A DNA stretch of 64,000 nucleotides from Pelagibacterium montanilacus. Lineage in GTDB: Bacteria; Pseudomonadota; Alphaproteobacteria; Rhizobiales; Devosiaceae. Under the pieces are notes generated by a model. That model did not search any database and was not told where the DNA came from. It was given only the letters and a program-made list of their open reading frames with translations. Positions 43,710 to 52,576 of the stretch are shown piece after piece (position 1 is the stretch's first letter; every line of letters begins with the position of its first letter). Location of the stretch: assembly GCF_003992665.1 (NCBI RefSeq), contig NZ_RZMX01000001.1, forward strand, positions 102,649 through 166,648, given 5' to 3'. The position numbers and the translations under genes were made by a program.

Positions 43710-45902
43710 TCACTGGTCGGATGCGGGCATCTCGACGGGGAATCGAGCCTCGATGCGGGTGCCATCGGTGCCCGTTGCCGAGAATTCTCCCCCCATGTCC
43801 GCGACACGCGCGGCGATGTTGTGAAGCCCATGGCCGGGTTCGCCTGCCTTGGGAATTTGGCCATTACCATCATCGGCAATGACCAGCGCGATCCGGCCCG
43901 CGTCTTCCTCGATGCCAATGGTGATGCTACGGGCCTCGGCATGCCGGATCGTGTTGCTGGCGGCCTCGCGGACGATCGAGCGCAGCGTGTGAGCCGTCTT
44001 GGCGCTCACCGCCCGGGTGGAGCGGCAGCTGGCTTCCCAGTGGAGCACGAGGCCCGCCGCCTCGGCGCGCTCGGACGTCTCATACCGCAGCTCGGCGAGA
44101 ATTTCCTCGAGCCCGATCCCCGCGCCCTGCGCATTGCTGATGATGTCGCGCAGATCGGTCAGCGTCTGGCCGACGATCACGTCCTTGCGCCCCGAATCCG
44201 ATAGCTGCAGCGTGCGCTGGAGCTGGGCACCGATATTGTCGTGCAGATCGCGTGCGATCCGCGACCGCTCCTCGCGCACGCCCTGTTCATGGGCCGTACG
44301 GCTTTCGATCGCGTGAATCATCAGCTCCACCAGATCCTGCGCCCGATCGACATCGCGCAGCGAGAACAGCCGCCGTCCGCCGCCCGCATAGTTGAGAGAT
44401 AGTGCCGGCAGGCCCGGCGGGCCGGGCACGATCAGCGCCGTTCCGTCCTCCACAAGCCGCGCGTGTTCCAACCCGTGCCCCACGCGTTCGACCGAGAGCG
44501 GCCTGAACGTTTCCTCGAGCAACGCCGCCCACTTCCCAATCTGCACCTCGCCGCGACGGGCCAGCGCGATGTCCACGATATCCCGAAACCGACGCTGGTT
44601 GAGCCCGGGACCGCCCGCAAGACGCAGCCCCAGCGCATTGCGCAGCGGCAGATAGGCCATTGCCACGGCGAGAAGCGACAACCCCAGGGCCGGAATGCGT
44701 TCGATTGCGACCACGTAAACGAGCACGGCATCAAGGCCCAGAAGCAGCATCGCCCCCAGAAGATACGAACCAAGCCGAAACGACCACAGCCCGAGGTCGA
44801 ACAGCCGGTATCGCGCGATCCCCAGCGCAAGGCCGACATAGATCAGGAAGATGATCCCGAAGGATTGGCCTTGGGACATCTGCGGCTCGAAGCCCAGGAC
44901 CGTGGGCAGCGCGATGGCAACGACAAAAACTCCGGTGCCCACCACGATCGAGAGCCCGAACCAGCCAAGCGCCGCGCGGCCGACCGGATCGCGCCGCGAC
45001 AGGAAGGTCTGGAAACCCGCCAGGCCGACGATGAGGACGAAGTGGACGACCACAAGCCCGTAGACGCCCATAGAAGGGATGGGCAGCAATTGCAGCAGAT
45101 GGGTGAGCCACACCGCAAAGGTCCCTGCCCAGACGAGCACACATACCCAGCCGGGGACCAGGCGCTGAGGGTAAACGAGAAACAGGCAAACGAGCGCTGC
45201 GCCAAAACCGCTCGTTCCGGCATGATTGACGGCCGATAGCACCCTGAACACGTCGCCCTGGAGTGCCAGTTCACGGGTGCTGTACACCGAGGCCGCCAGC
45301 GCCGAGGCCATAAGGCCCAACCCGGTCAGGAACAGATAGAGTGCGCTCTGCTCGCGCATGCGCAACGCCCAAACCACCCCGCCGATCAGCAGCCCGCCGG
45401 TGCCCACGAGCACCTGGAGCCAGTACTCGAACGGCAGCGAGAACGGATCCCGCGCCGGGCGGGGCGAGAGGTCGACCTCCTGGCGCCCGAAATCGGCGTC
45501 CACGATCGTAACCACGACCTGCGGGCTGGCAACAATGGCGCTGAGTGCCGTCTGCCGCTCGCGAAAGTCGTTCACCTGTCCATAATAAGGGAGGGTGTCG
45601 GGCTCTTCAATGACATCCACAGCCTCAAGGGCCATCGCGTCGCCATCCGGCGTCGCAACCGAACCCACCTGCGCGCCAGGCCTGAGCAGCGGGTGCCCGC
45701 CAGGGTCGGCGACCTCGGTGATGATCACCGTGCCGTCTTGTGCCGGAGCAAGCGAGAGCCCCATCCATGGCTGATTGAGTGCGAGAGACAAGCTTGCGGC
45801 AAAGCCCGCAAGGGCGATGGCAAGCACCGCCAGCAGAACCACTGCTGGCGAAACGCGAACCAGGAACCGCCGGTCCGCTGCCGGCCTGACGTCGGTGGTC
45901 AT
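43710..45902 (-). CDS. Membrane sensor histidine kinase, NarX/HisKA_3 type, with PDZ-like N-terminus
   Basis: A 730-residue kinase. It starts with a membrane segment (about 18-40), then an extracytoplasmic part (about 45-165) with a PDZ-like pattern (LSLAPAQDGTVIITEVADPG, LRPGAQVG). About eight further membrane segments span 165-430. The cytosolic end has the HisKA_3 box EERSRIARDLHDNIGAQLQR (near 548) and an HATPase domain with REAASNTIRHAEARS, DDGNG and GHGLHNIAARVAD. No response regulator is next to it, so it is an orphan kinase. Divergent from a YbjN gene. Confidence 0.88.
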   Translation of the reverse strand: MTTDVRPAADRRFLVRVSPAVVLLAVLAIALAGFAASLSLALNQPWMGLSLAPAQDGTVIITEVADPGGHPLLRPGAQVGSVATPDGDAMALEAVDVIEEPDTLPYYGQVNDFRERQTALSAIVASPQVVVTIVDADFGRQEVDLSPRPARDPFSLPFEYWLQVLVGTGGLLIGGVVWALRMREQSALYLFLTGLGLMASALAASVYSTRELALQGDVFRVLSAVNHAGTSGFGAALVCLFLVYPQRLVPGWVCVLVWAGTFAVWLTHLLQLLPIPSMGVYGLVVVHFVLIVGLAGFQTFLSRRDPVGRAALGWFGLSIVVGTGVFVVAIALPTVLGFEPQMSQGQSFGIIFLIYVGLALGIARYRLFDLGLWSFRLGSYLLGAMLLLGLDAVLVYVVAIERIPALGLSLLAVAMAYLPLRNALGLRLAGGPGLNQRRFRDIVDIALARRGEVQIGKWAALLEETFRPLSVERVGHGLEHARLVEDGTALIVPGPPGLPALSLNYAGGGRRLFSLRDVDRAQDLVELMIHAIESRTAHEQGVREERSRIARDLHDNIGAQLQRTLQLSDSGRKDVIVGQTLTDLRDIISNAQGAGIGLEEILAELRYETSERAEAAGLVLHWEASCRSTRAVSAKTAHTLRSIVREAASNTIRHAEARSITIGIEEDAGRIALVIADDGNGQIPKAGEPGHGLHNIAARVADMGGEFSATGTDGTRIEARFPVEMPASDQ

Positions 45903-46004
45903 CGCGTCCCCTCGCTACCCTCTGAACGGGGGATGCCACAGAATTTGGCAGATGTATACGGTTCTCCAAGCATTTCAGCCATTTCCCAGCAACGGAGACG
46001 TCCC

Positions 46005-46523
46005 GTGAACACATCCAGCTCCAGCCACAACGTGCAACCGAGCGCCCTCGGTGGGCGCTGCAGGAAGGCGTCGTTGGTCGCCATCCTCGCAGCGGCCGCG
46101 CTCGCCGCCACCCCCGTTTGGGCCCAGGAGCTGATCGACGGCAATTCGGTTGCCGAGATCGAGGAGCTGCTCAAGGAGCGCGGGGAGGTCACGGCTGTCG
46201 AGGAGCCCGGAATGGACGCGCAGTTCCATGTCACGGTCGACAACCTCAATTACCTCGTGTCCTTCATGACGTGCAGCGAGGCCGAAGGCTGTGAGGACGT
46301 TTATCTTTACGCCCGCTACGAAATTCCCTCCGATCTCGAGACCATCAACGCCTGGAACTCGGAAGCCCGGTTCACCCGCGCCTATATCGATGCCGAAGAG
46401 AACTCCATTCTCGAACTCGATATCAATCTCATCCACGGGGTCACGCCCGACAATTTCATGAACACCATGGATGCCTGGGAGCTCAGCATGGAGCTCTTCG
46501 GCGAACATCTCGGAGCGTGGTGA
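46005..46523 (+). CDS. Secreted YbjN-domain protein
   Basis: A 172-residue protein with a signal peptide (about 20-42: LVAILAAAALAATPVWAQ) and a YbjN domain: INA WNSEARFTRAYIDAEEN (INAWN is the family hallmark) and MNTMDAWELSMELFGEHL. YbjN proteins are poorly understood, linked to secretion-like chaperone folds. The start GTG at 46005 has GGAG eight bases before it; the open frame further upstream is not signal-like. Overlaps the next gene by one base. Confidence 0.82.
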   Translation: MNTSSSSHNVQPSALGGRCRKASLVAILAAAALAATPVWAQELIDGNSVAEIEELLKERGEVTAVEEPGMDAQFHVTVDNLNYLVSFMTCSEAEGCEDVYLYARYEIPSDLETINAWNSEARFTRAYIDAEENSILELDINLIHGVTPDNFMNTMDAWELSMELFGEHLGAW

Positions 46524-46978
46524 TGCGCGGACACAGCCCAAAGGCCATTGCAGCGATCGCAGCAGCGACGGTGCTCGCCACCGCGCTCGCGGGGCCAGCC
46601 CAGGCCCAGTTCCCGCGCGAAGGCGTTGCCGGGATCGAAAACGGGGTCAGCACCACCTTTGCCGGTAAGTGGTGGATCGGCTTTCCCGAGGGCGAAGGGA
46701 TCATCGTCGGCGCCCCCGTCGTGAGCTGCGAGGATCCCGTAGCGCTGGCCGCCCCCAGCGCTGGGGTGCTGGTTTACCATTCGCCCACCGGCGCGCAGGT
46801 CAGTTTCGAGGTCTTCGAGTTCTCGGGCCGGACCACCTGGATGCCCGAGAGCGGGGAAAGTATACTCGCGGTCTGGACCGGGCCCGACGAGTTCTTCTCC
46901 TATCGCGTGGACGCCATGTCCGGCAGCGCGCTGTGGGATGACCCACGCGTCTACCGGCGCTGCCCGGACGCCGGCTAA
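46523..46978 (+). CDS. Secreted protein of unknown function
   Basis: A 151-residue protein with a signal peptide (about 8-30: AIAAIAAATVLATALAGPAQ). The mature part has two cysteines (VVSCEDP and YRRCPDAG) that may pair, and strand-like segments (GKWWIGFPEGEGIIVGAPVV). No family recognised. The start ATG overlaps the YbjN stop (TGATG) and has CGGAG eight bases upstream, so it is coupled to that gene. Confidence 0.55.
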   Translation: MRGHSPKAIAAIAAATVLATALAGPAQAQFPREGVAGIENGVSTTFAGKWWIGFPEGEGIIVGAPVVSCEDPVALAAPSAGVLVYHSPTGAQVSFEVFEFSGRTTWMPESGESILAVWTGPDEFFSYRVDAMSGSALWDDPRVYRRCPDAG

Positions 46979-47077
46979 GCCCGGCGCCCACTCCGATCAT
47001 GAATAGGCAGAGCTCGTCGTCCGAAGCCATCGGAGGCGGGCTGTGACCTATGCCGAGACCCGCTTGGAACGATGACT

Positions 47078-47147
47078 CCAGAGCGTTCCTGAACAGGATT
47101 AACGACTTGGAGCTCCTGTTCTGATCCAATCGGACCAGGATACGCTA
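47078..47147 (-). repeat. Dispersed repeat, shortened copy D
   Basis: About 70 bases read on the minus strand from TAG at 47147: TAGCGTATCCTGG, an imperfect first palindrome (CCTGGTCCGATTGGATCAGAACAGG in halves CCTGGTCCGATT and GGATCAGAACAGG) and a shortened second half. The TAG is the stop codon of the DUF6498 gene. Confidence 0.8.
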
Positions 47148-47816
47148 GGGTTTGGGCGGCGCGCTCTGCTTGATGGTGCTGGCGAGGTATCGCGAGATTT
47201 CCGGCCAGAACAGCTCCATCCCAAAGCGGGCGAAGGTCAGGAGCACGAGCACCGCGATGCCGCCGATCGCGAACGCCAGCCAGCCGCCCAGAATGATCAC
47301 GAACTGCATGGCGATGATCCGCACGTAGAGCCCGATGACGATCGGGCTGGTGGGCTCGTTCTGGACCCGTTCGGAGACGAACCCGATGCCGCGCAGGACG
47401 ACCAGAAAGAGGATCGGCAGCCCGAAGGCGGACAGCGAAAGATCGACATCGGGCAAAGGATTGAAAGCCGACATGCCGGCTTCGCTCAAAAGGGTGTTGA
47501 TGAAGATCATGTGGACGGCAAGAAACATCCCCGCGTGGAACACGAGGAACATCGCGATGCTCGGCCCCGCAAGCGTGGTCGACGGGCCCGCGGGCTGATC
47601 CTCGGGGCGCGCCACGGCCACCGAGAGGATGGCGAAAAGAGCCACGACCGCCGTTTCGATCCAGTAAAAGACCACCAACTCGTAGGCGCTCCATCCCGCA
47701 AGGAGCACCCCGAGTAACGGAAGGGCGTTGTCCGCCGCCACCCGCGCCAGAACCCCGGGGTCCCGGTGCGCAATGATATCCTGCAGGCGGGCCAGTCCAT
47801 TGCCCCAATCGGTCAT
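47145..47816 (-). CDS. DUF6498-type multi-pass membrane protein
   Basis: A 223-residue inner-membrane protein with six hydrophobic segments. The block LLAGWSAYELVVFYWIETAV and FHAGMFLAVHMIFINTLL fit the DUF6498 family, whose function is unknown. ATG at 47814-47816. It stops inside the first bases of a dispersed repeat, which thus provides its TAG. Confidence 0.75.
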   Translation of the reverse strand: MTDWGNGLARLQDIIAHRDPGVLARVAADNALPLLGVLLAGWSAYELVVFYWIETAVVALFAILSVAVARPEDQPAGPSTTLAGPSIAMFLVFHAGMFLAVHMIFINTLLSEAGMSAFNPLPDVDLSLSAFGLPILFLVVLRGIGFVSERVQNEPTSPIVIGLYVRIIAMQFVIILGGWLAFAIGGIAVLVLLTFARFGMELFWPEISRYLASTIKQSAPPKP

Positions 47817-47902
47817 GTCTCAGCTCCAAAAGCTATGGCTCAAAGAGCAATGGCGCGCCCGGGCGCCTTTTGCCACCCTCTGTTCAGGGGATCGACACTC
47901 GA

Positions 47903-48898
47903 TCAGTCGACCAGAAACCGATTGGTGTAGTAGCTGGAAAAATCGGGCACCGGATCGAGCGGCTGACCCGAGGGGTCGAGGACAAGCCCCGCTTCGTGCA
48001 TGAACCGGCCCATCTCCTCCATCATGGTCTCGTCCATGCTGCCCACCACGCCCTCGGGCGTCGCGAAATAATGCTCGCCGGCCATTAGTTCCATCGAGGC
48101 ATGGACCAGCTCTGTGTTCGAGAGCACCATGGGATTGGCGGCAATGAGGATGTTGGCGGCCTCATCAGGGTTCTCTACGGCAAACCGATAGGCTTGTTGC
48201 GTGGCCCCAAGGAAGGCGCGTGCGGTCTCGTCGTTGCCCTCCAGCCACGCCTCGCTCGCCGCAAGCAGGGTCGTGTGCTCCTCGGGCACGCCGTAATCGG
48301 CATAGTCGAACCCGCGCTGTGCGGGCCCCTCGATCTCGGCCTGAACGCCTTCCCAGGTGTAAACCTCCAGCGTGAAGTCGATCGCCCCGTTGGCTAGCGC
48401 CTCATAGGCGGAAGTGCCGAGGGTCACAGTCTCGAACTCTCCCTCGCCGCCACCATTGCGGATGATATTGGTCAGCAGCGCATCCTCCCAGCCGGTGCCG
48501 AACCCGCCATAGACGAGACCGTCGAGATCGGCGGGGGTTTCGATATCGTCGCGGTCCGCCAAAAACACCAGCCTGCCCGTCTCCCGCTGGGTGATGGCAA
48601 AGACCCCGATAATGTCAGAGCCCCGCGCCCGCTGGCCATAGACCCCGAGCGTGCCCGAAACGCCGAAATCGGCCACCCCGCTCGCAATCAACGCTCCGGC
48701 CGAGGTGTCCGAATAGGGCAGGATCTCGACGTCCAGCCCGGCATCCTCATAGTAGCCGAGCGACTGGGCGACATAGAGGCCCACATGGTTTGTGTTGGGC
48801 GTCCAGTCGAGTGCCACGGTCACCTCCGTCTGGGCCAACGCCATTGAGGGAGCGAAAAGCAGGCCGGCAAAACCGGTGGAAGCAAACAGGTGTCTCAT
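47903..48898 (-). CDS. thiY: Thiamine-precursor ABC transporter, substrate-binding protein
   Basis: A 331-residue periplasmic binding protein of the NMT1/THI5 family with a signal peptide (about 1-22, cut at LAQ). Typical blocks: VALDWTPNTNHVGLYVAQSLGYYEDAGLDVE near the start (written in part: DWTPNTNHVGLYVAQ), ALIASGVADFGVSGTLG, and DLDGLVYGGFGTGWE. ThiY proteins bind formyl-aminopyrimidine or HMP-type precursors of thiamine. Its start overlaps the thiZ stop; last gene of the riboswitch operon. Confidence 0.9.
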   Translation of the reverse strand: MRHLFASTGFAGLLFAPSMALAQTEVTVALDWTPNTNHVGLYVAQSLGYYEDAGLDVEILPYSDTSAGALIASGVADFGVSGTLGVYGQRARGSDIIGVFAITQRETGRLVFLADRDDIETPADLDGLVYGGFGTGWEDALLTNIIRNGGGEGEFETVTLGTSAYEALANGAIDFTLEVYTWEGVQAEIEGPAQRGFDYADYGVPEEHTTLLAASEAWLEGNDETARAFLGATQQAYRFAVENPDEAANILIAANPMVLSNTELVHASMELMAGEHYFATPEGVVGSMDETMMEEMGRFMHEAGLVLDPSGQPLDPVPDFSSYYTNRFLVD

Positions 48899-49665
48899 GA
48901 AACTATGTCCTTTGCGTCGGGATTGGTGTTGAGCAACAGGTCGAGAATCTGGGCTTCTATGGCACTGGCAGCGGCGGCGAGGCCTGCGCTGCCGATCCGG
49001 GGCCGATCCAGCGCAACGTCGAACTCGCCGATGACCCGGCCCGGACGCGCCGAGAGCACATAGATCCGGTCCGAGAGCAGCACCGCCTCGCGCACATCAT
49101 GGGTGATCAGGAGGCTCGACCATCGGTTCTGTGTCCAAAGCCCCTCGAGAAACCCCTGCATCTGCATCCGGGTGAGCGCATCGAGCGCGCCGAAAGGCTC
49201 GTCGAGCAACAGGATCGGCCGATCCTGCACGATCGTCCTGAGCAGGGCGGCGCGCTGGCGCATGCCGCCCGACAACTGGTCGGGATAGCTGCGCTCGAAC
49301 CCCTCGAGCCCGAACCGCCCAAGCATCGGGACGACCTTTCGGCGCGCCGTTCTGCGGCTCATCCCCGCGAGTTCGAGCCCCAGCGTGATGTTGTCGATGA
49401 TCCGGCGCCACGCCATCAGCGCGTCGCGCTGGGGCATATAGGCAAAGGCCGAACGCCGATCGCCGCCACCGGCAAGCGCGATCGTGCCCGATGCCGGGCG
49501 ATGCTCGCCCAGCAGCAGTTTAAAGAGCGTGGACTTGCCCGAGCCCGAAGGCCCCAGGATCGAGACGAACTCGCCGCGCGCGAGGTGCATGGTGATCTCC
49601 TCGATCACCGCAAGATCGCCGAACCCCATGGCCAGACGGTCCAGTTCCAGCAGCACCCCGCTCAT
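48895..49665 (-). CDS. thiZ: Thiamine-precursor ABC transporter, ATP-binding protein
   Basis: A 256-residue ABC ATPase. Walker A is GPSGSGKST, the signature LSGGMRQRAALLRTIV, and Walker B ILLLDEPFGALDAL, with the H-loop ITHDVREAVLLSDR. It is closest to the nitrate/sulfonate/thiamine-precursor group. The ATG at 49663-49665 overlaps the permease stop (ATGA). Powers uptake with thiX and thiY. Confidence 0.92.
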   Translation of the reverse strand: MSGVLLELDRLAMGFGDLAVIEEITMHLARGEFVSILGPSGSGKSTLFKLLLGEHRPASGTIALAGGGDRRSAFAYMPQRDALMAWRRIIDNITLGLELAGMSRRTARRKVVPMLGRFGLEGFERSYPDQLSGGMRQRAALLRTIVQDRPILLLDEPFGALDALTRMQMQGFLEGLWTQNRWSSLLITHDVREAVLLSDRIYVLSARPGRVIGEFDVALDRPRIGSAGLAAAASAIEAQILDLLLNTNPDAKDIVS

Positions 49666-50465
49666 GACGTCGGCTCCTTGTGGATATGCCGCCAGGGCAT
49701 TGCCAGGCGCTCGATCGCCGCGACCAGCGCAAAAAGGCAAAGGGTCAGCACCGCGCTGACCATCACCGCCGAGAGCACGAGGTCGGGCCTGAAGCTGTTC
49801 TTGGCATTCAGGATGTAAATGCCCAGCCCGCGCGCCGCGCCTGAATATTCCGCAAAGATCGCGGCGACCACCGCATAGGTGATCGAGATGCGCAGGCCGG
49901 CAAAGAAATAGGGCAGTGCCGAAGGAAGCCGGGCGAGCAGGAAGACCCGCAGCCGCCCCGCGCCCATGGAACGCAGCAGCGCCTCGATTTCCCGCTCGGT
50001 GGACCCATAGCCCTGCACCAAAGCCACGAGCATGGGAAAGAATGTGACGAGCGCCACGAGGCCGATCTTGGGTCCCAGCCCGAAGCCGAACCAGAGGACG
50101 ATCAAAGGCGCGATCGCGACCAGCGGCAGGGTCTGGAACACGATGAACACCGGGAAAAGCACTCGCCGCATCATCGGCACGAAATCGATGATCATCGAAA
50201 AAGCGAGCGCACAGCAGAGCGAAAGCGCGAACCCCGCGCCGGTCGCCTGAAGCGTCGGGACCGCATTGGCCCAGAGCGCCGCGCGCTGGGCGAACGCCTG
50301 CGCCGCGACCGTGGTGGGTGCGGGCAAGACCGTCTGGGAAAGCCCGGAGAACCGGACATAGGCCTCCCAGGCGAGAACGAGCGCGCCGATGGTAAGCAGT
50401 GCAGGCAGGCCAAGGGCGAGGGCACGCCCAAGGCGTGACGGCCCAAATGCCGAAGAGCTGAACAT
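49662..50465 (-). CDS. thiX: Thiamine-precursor ABC transporter, permease
   Basis: A 267-residue permease of the binding-protein-dependent type with about six membrane segments. The EAA loop is GYGSTEREIEALLRSMGAGR followed by LPSALPYFFAGLRIS. It forms the inner-membrane channel with ThiZ. ATG at 50463-50465, 24 bases after ykoF. Confidence 0.92.
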   Translation of the reverse strand: MFSSSAFGPSRLGRALALGLPALLTIGALVLAWEAYVRFSGLSQTVLPAPTTVAAQAFAQRAALWANAVPTLQATGAGFALSLCCALAFSMIIDFVPMMRRVLFPVFIVFQTLPLVAIAPLIVLWFGFGLGPKIGLVALVTFFPMLVALVQGYGSTEREIEALLRSMGAGRLRVFLLARLPSALPYFFAGLRISITYAVVAAIFAEYSGAARGLGIYILNAKNSFRPDLVLSAVMVSAVLTLCLFALVAAIERLAMPWRHIHKEPTS

Positions 50466-50489
50466 GGCTGTGTGATCCGTATCCGGAGA

Positions 50490-51104
50490 TTAGCCCTTGG
50501 GGCTGGGGCTGTTGGCCGAAACCGTCAGGTCGAGCGTCAGGTGCCCGCCGTCGGGCGGACCGATCCGCATGAAGGTTTCGCCCAGCGCCGCATAGACCGG
50601 CCCGGCATCGCCTGCGAACTTGGTGACGAAGTTCTTCATCTTGACCCGCAGGCCGCTCTGCTCCAGCAGCTCGATACAGCCGGCGACTTCAGCCATATGG
50701 GTGTCCGAGCCGAGCACATAAAGCGCCAACTGGCCGGTTACATCCTGGCTGGTCCGGCCCGCGTCGGCAATCCGTTCGAGCGCACCCTCGATCCGCTCGG
50801 CAAGCGGGCCCACCGCGCCGATCACCCGGTCCGTATCGCAGATCGACTGGTCCTCGCCACCCGGGCACCCGCGCGACACGGTCGCTGAAAGCACGCAATG
50901 GACGCCAGATCGCGCTACCGCCACATGCACGTCCCGCAGCGCGGGAAAGAGCAGTTCAGGTGGACCCACGAGCAGCGTTGAAACGTCATCGGTCTCGATC
51001 CTCAGCCGCTCGCGATAGGGATCGAGCGCACCGAGCGCGCCGGTGATGATACCGACGAAATCGTCGGCCATCGGATAGATGGAAAATTGGACGCCTGAAT
51101 ACAT
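50490..51104 (-). CDS. ykoF: YkoF-like thiamine/HMP-binding protein
   Basis: A 204-residue protein of the YkoF family, made of two related ferredoxin-like domains: the first starts GVQFSIYPMADDFVGIITGA and the second TGQLALYVLGSDTHMAEVAG. Bacillus YkoF binds thiamine or HMP in solution. It is the first gene after the TPP riboswitch; ATG at 51102-51104 with AGAGGG just inside the 3' edge of the riboswitch. Probably a cytosolic partner of the ThiXYZ importer. Confidence 0.9.
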   Translation of the reverse strand: MYSGVQFSIYPMADDFVGIITGALGALDPYRERLRIETDDVSTLLVGPPELLFPALRDVHVAVARSGVHCVLSATVSRGCPGGEDQSICDTDRVIGAVGPLAERIEGALERIADAGRTSQDVTGQLALYVLGSDTHMAEVAGCIELLEQSGLRVKMKNFVTKFAGDAGPVYAALGETFMRIGPPDGGHLTLDLTVSANSPSPKG

Positions 51105-51111
51105 GGTCCCT

Positions 51112-51205
51112 CTCGCTCCGCTGGCATTATCCAGATCAGCTTTAGGGTCCGCTGGCTTTCGCGCCTGCATCTCAGCCCCGACATCTACGGAGCACCCCTG
51201 TGGTG
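51112..51205 (-). promoter_or_regulatory. TPP riboswitch (thi box)
   Basis: On the minus strand the leader holds the thi-box order: ACAGGGGTGCTC, GGGGCTGAGATG, a variable stem (GGCGC-GAAA-GCC), GACCCTAAAG and CTGATCTGGATAATGCCAGC. The stretch CUGAUCUGGAUAAUGCCAGC-G is the most diagnostic part. The Shine-Dalgarno AGAGGG directly follows the aptamer, so control of translation start is likely. It governs ykoF-thiX-thiZ-thiY. Confidence 0.93.
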
Positions 51206-51279
51206 GGCCATTGCCTATCAGATTTGATCGCGCCTGCAAACCCGGTTCGGGTCATGAGTCCCGAAATCGCGCCGCCTGG

Positions 51280-52575
51280 TCACGGGGCGATGCGCTCGAG
51301 GCCGTTGGGGACCGGACCGCCCATGGCCCAGTCGATCAGCGCGATGGTGTGAACGATGGGGATATCGGTACCCGAGCCGATCTGGGTCATGCACCCGATA
51401 TTGCCGGTCGCGATCACATCGGGTTTCGTCCGCTCGATATTGGCAACTTTCCGGTCGCGCAGCCTGCTCGCAAAGCCGGGCTGGAGAATGTTGTAGGTCC
51501 CTGCCGACCCGCAGCAGATATGGCCCTCGGGCACGTCGCGCACCGCATATCCCGCACGCTGCAGGAGGCGCTTGGGCTCGTCCCTGATCTGCTGGCCGTG
51601 CTGCATCGAACAGGCCGAGTGATAGGCGACCACGAGAGTGTCGCCGCGCCCCTCGGGCAGATCGAGCCCGTCGAGATACTCGGTGATGTCCCGCGCCAGC
51701 GCTGACACCCGCGCCGCCTTCTCCCGATAGGCGGGATCCTCGCGCAGCATGAAGCCGTAGTCCTTGATCGTCGTGCCGCAGCCCGATGCCGTGATGATGA
51801 TCGCCTCGAGCCCATCCTCGATCAGCGGCCACCAGGCATCGATATTGCGCCGCGCGAAGACGAGCGCCTTGTCCTCCTGGCCCATGTGGTGGACCAGCGC
51901 CCCACAGCACCCCTCGTCCGGCACTGGCACCACGCCCACCCCCAGCCGCGCGAGCACCCTGCGGGTTGCCGCGTTGATCTCGGGGTCCAGCACCTTCTGG
52001 GCGCATCCGCCCAGGATCGCGACACGCCGCGTGCAGGAGCCCTGCTGTGCGGGCTCTGCACCAACCCTCGGCAGTCCGCCCACGGGCACCAGCGAAACCA
52101 TGGCTTTGAGCCGATCGCCGCCCGGTACCCTGCCGAGCAGCGGCGCCAGCGGCCGCCCCAGCCGCCCCAGCGTCAGCGCAGCGCGGAAGCGACTCGGATA
52201 GGGCAGGATCGCAGCCAGCACGCGGCGCAGGAGCCGGTCGTGCCAGGGCCGCCTGTAGGTCTTTTCGATATGGGACCGCGCATGGTCCACCAGATGCATG
52301 TAATTGACCCCCGAGGGACAGGTAGTCATGCACGAGAGACACGAGAGGCACCGGTCGATATGGGTCACCACCTCCTTGCTCGCCGGCTTGTCGTTCTCGA
52401 GCATGTCCTTGATCAGATAGATCCGCCCGCGAGGGGAATCGCGCTCGTCGCCCTCGAGCAGATAGGTCGGGCAGGTCGCGGTGCAGAACCCGCAATGGAC
52501 GCAGGAGCGCAGTATCTTTTCCGATTCCCGGGTCTGGCTGTCGGCGAGTTGGGCAGCTGAAAACTGGGTCTGCAT
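51280..52575 (-). CDS. glcF: Glycolate oxidase, iron-sulfur subunit
   Basis: A 431-residue subunit with two 4Fe-4S motifs (CVHCGFCTATCP near 26, CLSCLSCMTTCP near 74) and two CCG-type heterodisulfide-reductase-like domains (AVGCCGA-like EGCCGALVHHMGQ; EGHICCGSAGTYNIL). It passes electrons from the flavin subunits GlcD/GlcE to the quinone pool during glycolate oxidation to glyoxylate. ATG at 52573-52575, one base after the glcE stop. Confidence 0.96.
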   Translation of the reverse strand: MQTQFSAAQLADSQTRESEKILRSCVHCGFCTATCPTYLLEGDERDSPRGRIYLIKDMLENDKPASKEVVTHIDRCLSCLSCMTTCPSGVNYMHLVDHARSHIEKTYRRPWHDRLLRRVLAAILPYPSRFRAALTLGRLGRPLAPLLGRVPGGDRLKAMVSLVPVGGLPRVGAEPAQQGSCTRRVAILGGCAQKVLDPEINAATRRVLARLGVGVVPVPDEGCCGALVHHMGQEDKALVFARRNIDAWWPLIEDGLEAIIITASGCGTTIKDYGFMLREDPAYREKAARVSALARDITEYLDGLDLPEGRGDTLVVAYHSACSMQHGQQIRDEPKRLLQRAGYAVRDVPEGHICCGSAGTYNILQPGFASRLRDRKVANIERTKPDVIATGNIGCMTQIGSGTDIPIVHTIALIDWAMGGPVPNGLERIAP

Positions 52576-52576
52576 G

